Below, one piece after another: positions 41,135-44,387 of a stretch of 44,387 bases of DNA (positions are counted from its first letter, which is position 1; every line of letters begins with the position of its first letter). The translations under genes and the position numbers were made by a program. Source of the stretch: Candidatus Bathyarchaeota archaeon (lineage in GTDB: Archaea; Thermoproteota; Bathyarchaeia; Bathyarchaeales; Bathycorpusculaceae); contig JAAYYI010000041.1 of assembly GCA_012515445.1 (NCBI GenBank), positions 1 to 44,387 of the forward strand. The letters run 5' to 3'. The notes beneath the pieces were generated by a model. That model was not told the origin of the DNA and did not search any database. It worked only from the letters and a program-made list of their open reading frames with translations.

Positions 41135-41719
41135 CTACTGTGAGGTGCCCTGCGCTTCAGGCTTAGGTTGCTTTTTGAGGTAAACGATTTTGCTGTCTAC
41201 TTCTTTTAGTTCTTCGCGCATCTGTTTAATGTGGTCGGCGAGGTGCTTGCGGTGGTTTTCAAGCTGCTGCAACGTAGGTTCGCTCTTGTTCTCCAAGAAA
41301 ACAGTGAACGGTGAAGGCGGTGCAGGAGCAGGAATGTTGGCGTCGATGTTTAGGACTTCTTTAGCGAACTCGTTGAAGAGTCCGTTAAGGTTTTGGAAGA
41401 TTTCTGTCTGTTTTAGTAATGCTTTTTTGAGGATTTCTTCGCCGGATTTTGTTATAGTGTAAACTTTTAGGCGTCTGTTTTTCTGGGTTTCCCAGTGGCC
41501 TTTGATGTAGCTTGATTTTTCGAGATCGTTTAGGATGGGGTAGATTCCGCCGGCGGTGGGTCTCCAGAAGCCTTTTGTTCGTTGGCTGATTTCTTTCATG
41601 ATTTCGTAGCCGTGGGCTGGTTTTCTTTTTAGGAGCATGAGGACTCCGAGGCGGATGTATCCTTTCTGTGCTTCTTTCATCCAGTTCTGGGTTGTCTGGT
41701 CTTGGGCGTCTGGCTTCAT
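41135..41719 (-). CDS. PadR-family transcriptional regulator
   Basis: About 194 residues. Winged-helix DNA-binding domain (about 15-95) with LLKRKPAHGYEIMKEI and GGIYPILNDLEKSSYIKG, the PadR signature; a C-terminal helical part (about 120-190) contains a long coiled coil for dimerisation. The start at ATG 41719 is supported by an ATATAAGT box 31 bases upstream; a longer frame to 41779 overlaps the neighbour's promoter. It faces an ABC-2 exporter operon and probably represses it. PadR proteins in this setting often sense drugs. Confidence 0.9.
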   Translation of the reverse strand: MKPDAQDQTTQNWMKEAQKGYIRLGVLMLLKRKPAHGYEIMKEISQRTKGFWRPTAGGIYPILNDLEKSSYIKGHWETQKNRRLKVYTITKSGEEILKKALLKQTEIFQNLNGLFNEFAKEVLNIDANIPAPAPPSPFTVFLENKSEPTLQQLENHRKHLADHIKQMREELKEVDSKIVYLKKQPKPEAQGTSQ

Positions 41720-41763
41720 TGAGGTCAGAATGTATAATGATTGAAAGTAATACTTATATTTTG

Positions 41764-41796
41764 CCGCTATATATTGCATTCAATTATATTCAGCGG
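41764..41796. promoter_or_regulatory. shared promoter region with CCGCT/AGCGG inverted repeat
   Basis: CCGCT (41764-41768) and AGCGG (41792-41796) flank 23 AT-rich bases containing two TATA-like boxes, CTATATATT at 41767 and ATTATATT at 41783, for the exporter operon. On the other side, ATATAAGT (minus strand, 41752-41759) serves padR. A regulator bound to the repeat would cover the exporter TATA boxes. Confidence 0.45.
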
Positions 41797-41808
41797 AGAT
41801 GCAAAAAA

Positions 41809-42834
41809 TTGAAAGACGACAACATGATCCAAGTTACCAATCTGGTAAAGACTTTCAAGACGTTCAATGCAGTCGACGACATATCCTTTACCGTAAAGAA
41901 GGGCGAAATCTTCGGTTTACTGGGCCCAAACGGTGCAGGCAAAAGTACAACGCTGCGAATTTTATCTACGTTAGCTCGACCATCCGGCGGCAAAGCAGCC
42001 ATCGGCGGCTACGACGTAGTAAAAGACGATAACAAAGTCCGGGAAATGCTCGGCATAGTTTCAGAAAAAATGATCATATACGACAGATTAACCGCAGAAG
42101 AGAACCTGTGGTTCTTCGGATGTCTCTACGGCATACCTAAAGAGCAACTTAAAAAACGCATAGACGAGCTTCTGGAGCTTGTCAACTTGATACAGTTCAA
42201 AAATAAGCAGGTCGGCACTTTCTCGACTGGTATGCGGCAACGCATGAACGTTATCCGTGCCCTGCTTAATGCGCCTGAAGTGCTTTTTCTAGATGAACCC
42301 ACGCTAGGTTTAGATCCACAGTCGTCGGTTGAAATCCGAGACTTCGTTAAGAAGCTCAACAGAGAAAAAGGAACCACAATCATAGTCACCACCCACATGA
42401 TGGTTGACGCAGACATACTCTGCGACCGCATAGCCATCATAGATCACGGAAAAGTTATAGCGTTAGATACCTCAGCGAACCTCAAGAAATCAATCGTTGG
42501 CGCAGATAAACGAGTCATCAAACTGGAAGTCTCAAACTTAAACGGTGACATGACATCTAAAATCAAAGCCCTGCCATGCGTTTCTGCACTAAATCAGGAG
42601 GAGCCCACCAAGCTTCGAATGACAGTAACAGGCGAAAACGCGTTTGACACTATACTTGATGCAGTACGCGGTTTAGGTGGAAAAATAAGCTCTATGGAGA
42701 ACCTTCAGCCTACACTCGAAGACGTATTTCTGCATATCACTGGCCGTAATGTGCGGGATAGTACTGAAGCTAAAATTGCAGTTCCGATGCATGGGCCACC
42801 TGGATTGATGAGAAGACAACAAAGAGGGCGATAA
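41809..42834 (+). CDS. ABC exporter ATP-binding subunit (DrrA-type)
   Basis: About 341 residues. Powers an ABC-2 exporter. Walker A GPNGAGKSTTL, Q-loop near GIVSEKMI, signature FSTGMRQRM (a variant of LSGGQ), Walker B VLFLDEPTLGLDP and the switch His in VTTHMMVD. A C-terminal extension (about 215-330) is typical of the DrrA/CcmA group. TTG 41809 has GGAG ten bases upstream; ATG 41824 (MIQVTNLV) is the alternative start. It precedes its permease by two bases. Confidence 0.92.
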   Translation: MKDDNMIQVTNLVKTFKTFNAVDDISFTVKKGEIFGLLGPNGAGKSTTLRILSTLARPSGGKAAIGGYDVVKDDNKVREMLGIVSEKMIIYDRLTAEENLWFFGCLYGIPKEQLKKRIDELLELVNLIQFKNKQVGTFSTGMRQRMNVIRALLNAPEVLFLDEPTLGLDPQSSVEIRDFVKKLNREKGTTIIVTTHMMVDADILCDRIAIIDHGKVIALDTSANLKKSIVGADKRVIKLEVSNLNGDMTSKIKALPCVSALNQEEPTKLRMTVTGENAFDTILDAVRGLGGKISSMENLQPTLEDVFLHITGRNVRDSTEAKIAVPMHGPPGLMRRQQRGR

Positions 42835-42836
42835 TT

Positions 42837-44033
42837 ATGGGTGCTAAACGAATCTTTGAAGCTAGTTTACGTATTGCTTGGAAAGACCTAAAAGAGCTAC
42901 AGAGAAACAAGCTGGGGCTCTTAATGCTGGTTCTGATGCCGCTGTTAATGATGGCTATGATCGGCTTCATCTATCCAAGTGGAGCCTCGTATGACATGAG
43001 TAACCTAAAAGTCCAAATTGTGAACTCGGACACAGGTTACATGAACACTACCTTAAGCAGCCAGTTTACCGATGCAGTCCACGCAGTTAATCAGGCTTCA
43101 GTGAATATGCAGATCTCCACTGGAACCACCACAGTGGCTTTAACTGATAGCATACAACGCGGCGATATCGATGCAGGCATAGTTGTACCTGCAGACTTCA
43201 CAGAGTGCGTTTTAACTGGAAGACCAGCTAACATCACAATCATAAGCGACAACTCCAATCCGCAGGTTAGCGCCCAAGTCAGCGGCGTACTCTCTGGTAT
43301 TGTGCAGTCGATGAGTACGCAGGTTGCGCAGTCTAAGCTTGCATCTGCTTTAAACATCACAGCAGCTGAAGCAGCTGACTACATGGTACCCTATTCGGTT
43401 ACCGCACAGGGCGTCGTGCAAGGTAGCACCAGCTACTTCGAGTTCATCGCGCCTGGAATGATGATGATGACTGTTATGATGAGTGTCATGACAGGCTTAC
43501 CTGGCGCTATTACGATGGAGCGTGAACTTGGAACTTTAGATGGTGTTATGGTTGCACCCATCAATCGGTTGTCTATTATACTAGGTAAGACTTTGGCGCA
43601 GATGGCAAGGGGTTTGCTTCAAGGCGTTATCATTATGCTGCTGGCAGTTACACTATTCGGCGTTACAATAAATGGCAGCATACTGCTAGTCTTTGGTTTG
43701 CTGCTGCTGGGCGTTTACAGCTTCGTCGGGTTAGGCATAACTTTAACCTCGATTGCTAAAGATCAAGAGACTGCAGCGATGATAATGACGACAGTGATGT
43801 TCCCGATGATGTTCCTAAGCGGCATATTCTTCCCCATCAAAATGATGCCAGGCTTCATGCAGACCATCAGCAGCTTCCTGCCACTAACCTATGCATCCGA
43901 TGCCATGCGCAAAGTAATGGTTCTCGGTGCAGACGTAACACAGATATCCTCTGACCTGCTTGTACTAGTAGTGTTCGGAGCAGTTATGCTGGCCATCGCT
44001 GTGCCACTGTTCAAGAGGATGATGTCACGATGA
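42837..44033 (+). CDS. ABC-2 type exporter permease
   Basis: 398 residues. One N-terminal membrane helix (about 26-47), an extracytoplasmic domain of about 150 residues, then five helices from about 205 to 395, the usual layout of DrrB/YhfG-like permeases. Family marks include LGTLDGVMVAPINR near 235-250 and FPMMFLSGIFFPI near 325. GAGGGCG precedes the ATG. With the ATPase and the divergent PadR regulator this forms a complete transport module, likely for a lipid-soluble compound or drug. Confidence 0.92.
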   Translation: MGAKRIFEASLRIAWKDLKELQRNKLGLLMLVLMPLLMMAMIGFIYPSGASYDMSNLKVQIVNSDTGYMNTTLSSQFTDAVHAVNQASVNMQISTGTTTVALTDSIQRGDIDAGIVVPADFTECVLTGRPANITIISDNSNPQVSAQVSGVLSGIVQSMSTQVAQSKLASALNITAAEAADYMVPYSVTAQGVVQGSTSYFEFIAPGMMMMTVMMSVMTGLPGAITMERELGTLDGVMVAPINRLSIILGKTLAQMARGLLQGVIIMLLAVTLFGVTINGSILLVFGLLLLGVYSFVGLGITLTSIAKDQETAAMIMTTVMFPMMFLSGIFFPIKMMPGFMQTISSFLPLTYASDAMRKVMVLGADVTQISSDLLVLVVFGAVMLAIAVPLFKRMMSR

Positions 44034-44046
44034 GGAGGCGAATGCG

Positions 44047-44193
44047 TTGAGCACGTTATGTTCAAAATGCCCTTTTTTCCAGTTGCCGCCTATTCTGAAG
44101 CGGAGCAACAGTCGAAAGCGTTGCAGACTTGAGCCGCAGCGGCAACTGCGCATCTACGAATGTAAAGACTACCCAAAAAAGACGCTAAAGTAA
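44047..44193 (+). CDS. 48-residue basic Cys-containing protein after the exporter
   Basis: TTG start with a strong GGAGG eight bases upstream, which overlaps the stop of the permease gene, so it belongs to the exporter operon. The product is basic and has Cys5-x2-Cys8, Cys26 and Cys39 (IYECKDYPKK), reminiscent of a small zinc ribbon whose fourth ligand has become Tyr. Too short to name. It might be a regulator, or a peptide handled by the transporter. T-rich sequence after the stop marks the end of the operon. Confidence 0.5.
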   Translation: MSTLCSKCPFFQLPPILKRSNSRKRCRLEPQRQLRIYECKDYPKKTLK

Positions 44194-44240
44194 TCAGCGT
44201 CGCTTCTTTTCTTTTTTCTTATTCTTATCTACCTGTGCTT
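44194..44240 (+). terminator. T-rich terminator of the exporter operon
   Basis: TCGCTTCTTTTCTTTTTTCTTATTC directly follows the stop of the 48-codon gene, a typical archaeal poly-T terminator. The remaining bases to 44387 show no gene. Confidence 0.5.
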
Positions 44241-44387
44241 CTGTTGCTTTGCCAAGACCCCCCTCCCCTTATATACCTGAATTTTACCTCTATTTTATAC
44301 ACTATGCTTTTTCTCGATTTCCATGTTTACTCTTCCATGCTCGCCTGTTAAGCGATAGAAAGTTTCATTAACCTAGTGTACAAAATA

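Noticed and set aside
1-44387. CRISPR array, insertion sequence or rRNA
   Set aside because: No regularly spaced repeats, transposase genes or rRNA-like sequence were seen.

Overview
The window looks like a chromosome segment of an anaerobic archaeon of the TACK group, most likely Bathyarchaeia-like (inference, no phylogeny was run). Archaeal markers read from the sequence are a Hel308 helicase, a PAC2-family protein, a CTP-type riboflavin kinase, an F420-ligase-like protein, an ADP-forming acyl-CoA synthetase, TATA-box promoters with very short or absent leaders, and an initiator tRNA-Met with an intron and an encoded CCA. Anaerobic life is suggested by rubrerythrin, a flavodiiron protein, a two-CxxC disulfide oxidoreductase and a 2[4Fe-4S] ferredoxin.

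Layout. 0-3.3 kb: an Fe-S assembly operon on the minus strand (divergent IscS-like desulfurase, IscU-like scaffold, SufS, and a small protein resembling half of TBP). 3.5-12.6 kb: a membrane-anchored protein, hel308, a secreted seven-repeat beta-propeller protein, purB with a metal-cation efflux gene, and an asparagine-synthetase-like gene without the usual catalytic Cys2. 12.8-19.3 kb: oxygen and thiol defence (rubrerythrin, flavodiiron protein, PDO), copper export (CopA plus a His/Cys-tailed YHS protein), a PAP2 membrane protein and a parvulin. 19.5-21.8 kb: a 36-residue gene beside a palindrome, a ferredoxin, and a large membrane protein whose outer part resembles ribophorin I.

22.3-23.2 kb holds an intron-bearing tRNA-iMet and, about 0.75 kb away, a second copy of exactly its 3' exon. 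Between them lie a small coiled-coil gene and a decayed homing-endonuclease-like remnant, as expected of a degraded tRNA-integrated element. 23.3-25.1 kb: a PAC2 protein, a small membrane protein and a ribbon-helix-helix-like protein. 25.2-31.8 kb: a tight histidine operon hisG-D-C-B-H-A-F-I, with a possible 55-codon leader gene overlapping the hisG start; hisE is absent from the operon.

31.8-41.1 kb: mostly short-operon and single genes (AmmeMemoRadiSam radical SAM enzyme, CofE-like ligase, ADP-forming CoA ligase, ribK, flavodoxin-like reductase, acylphosphatase, Tag-like glycosylase and several conserved unknowns), with an 820-bp non-coding gap at 37.6-38.4 kb. 41.1-44.2 kb: a PadR regulator divergent from an ABC-2 exporter, followed by a 48-codon Cys-containing gene. 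Several convergent pairs overlap at their 3' ends, and synonymous codon style switches in blocks inside genes.

The best candidates for something new are the exact 3'-exon copy of the initiator tRNA with its mini-island, the ribophorin-I-like protein with a cytosolic coiled coil, the half-TBP protein in the Fe-S operon beside a desulfurase with an altered PLP pocket, and the small genes next to hisG and the exporter.
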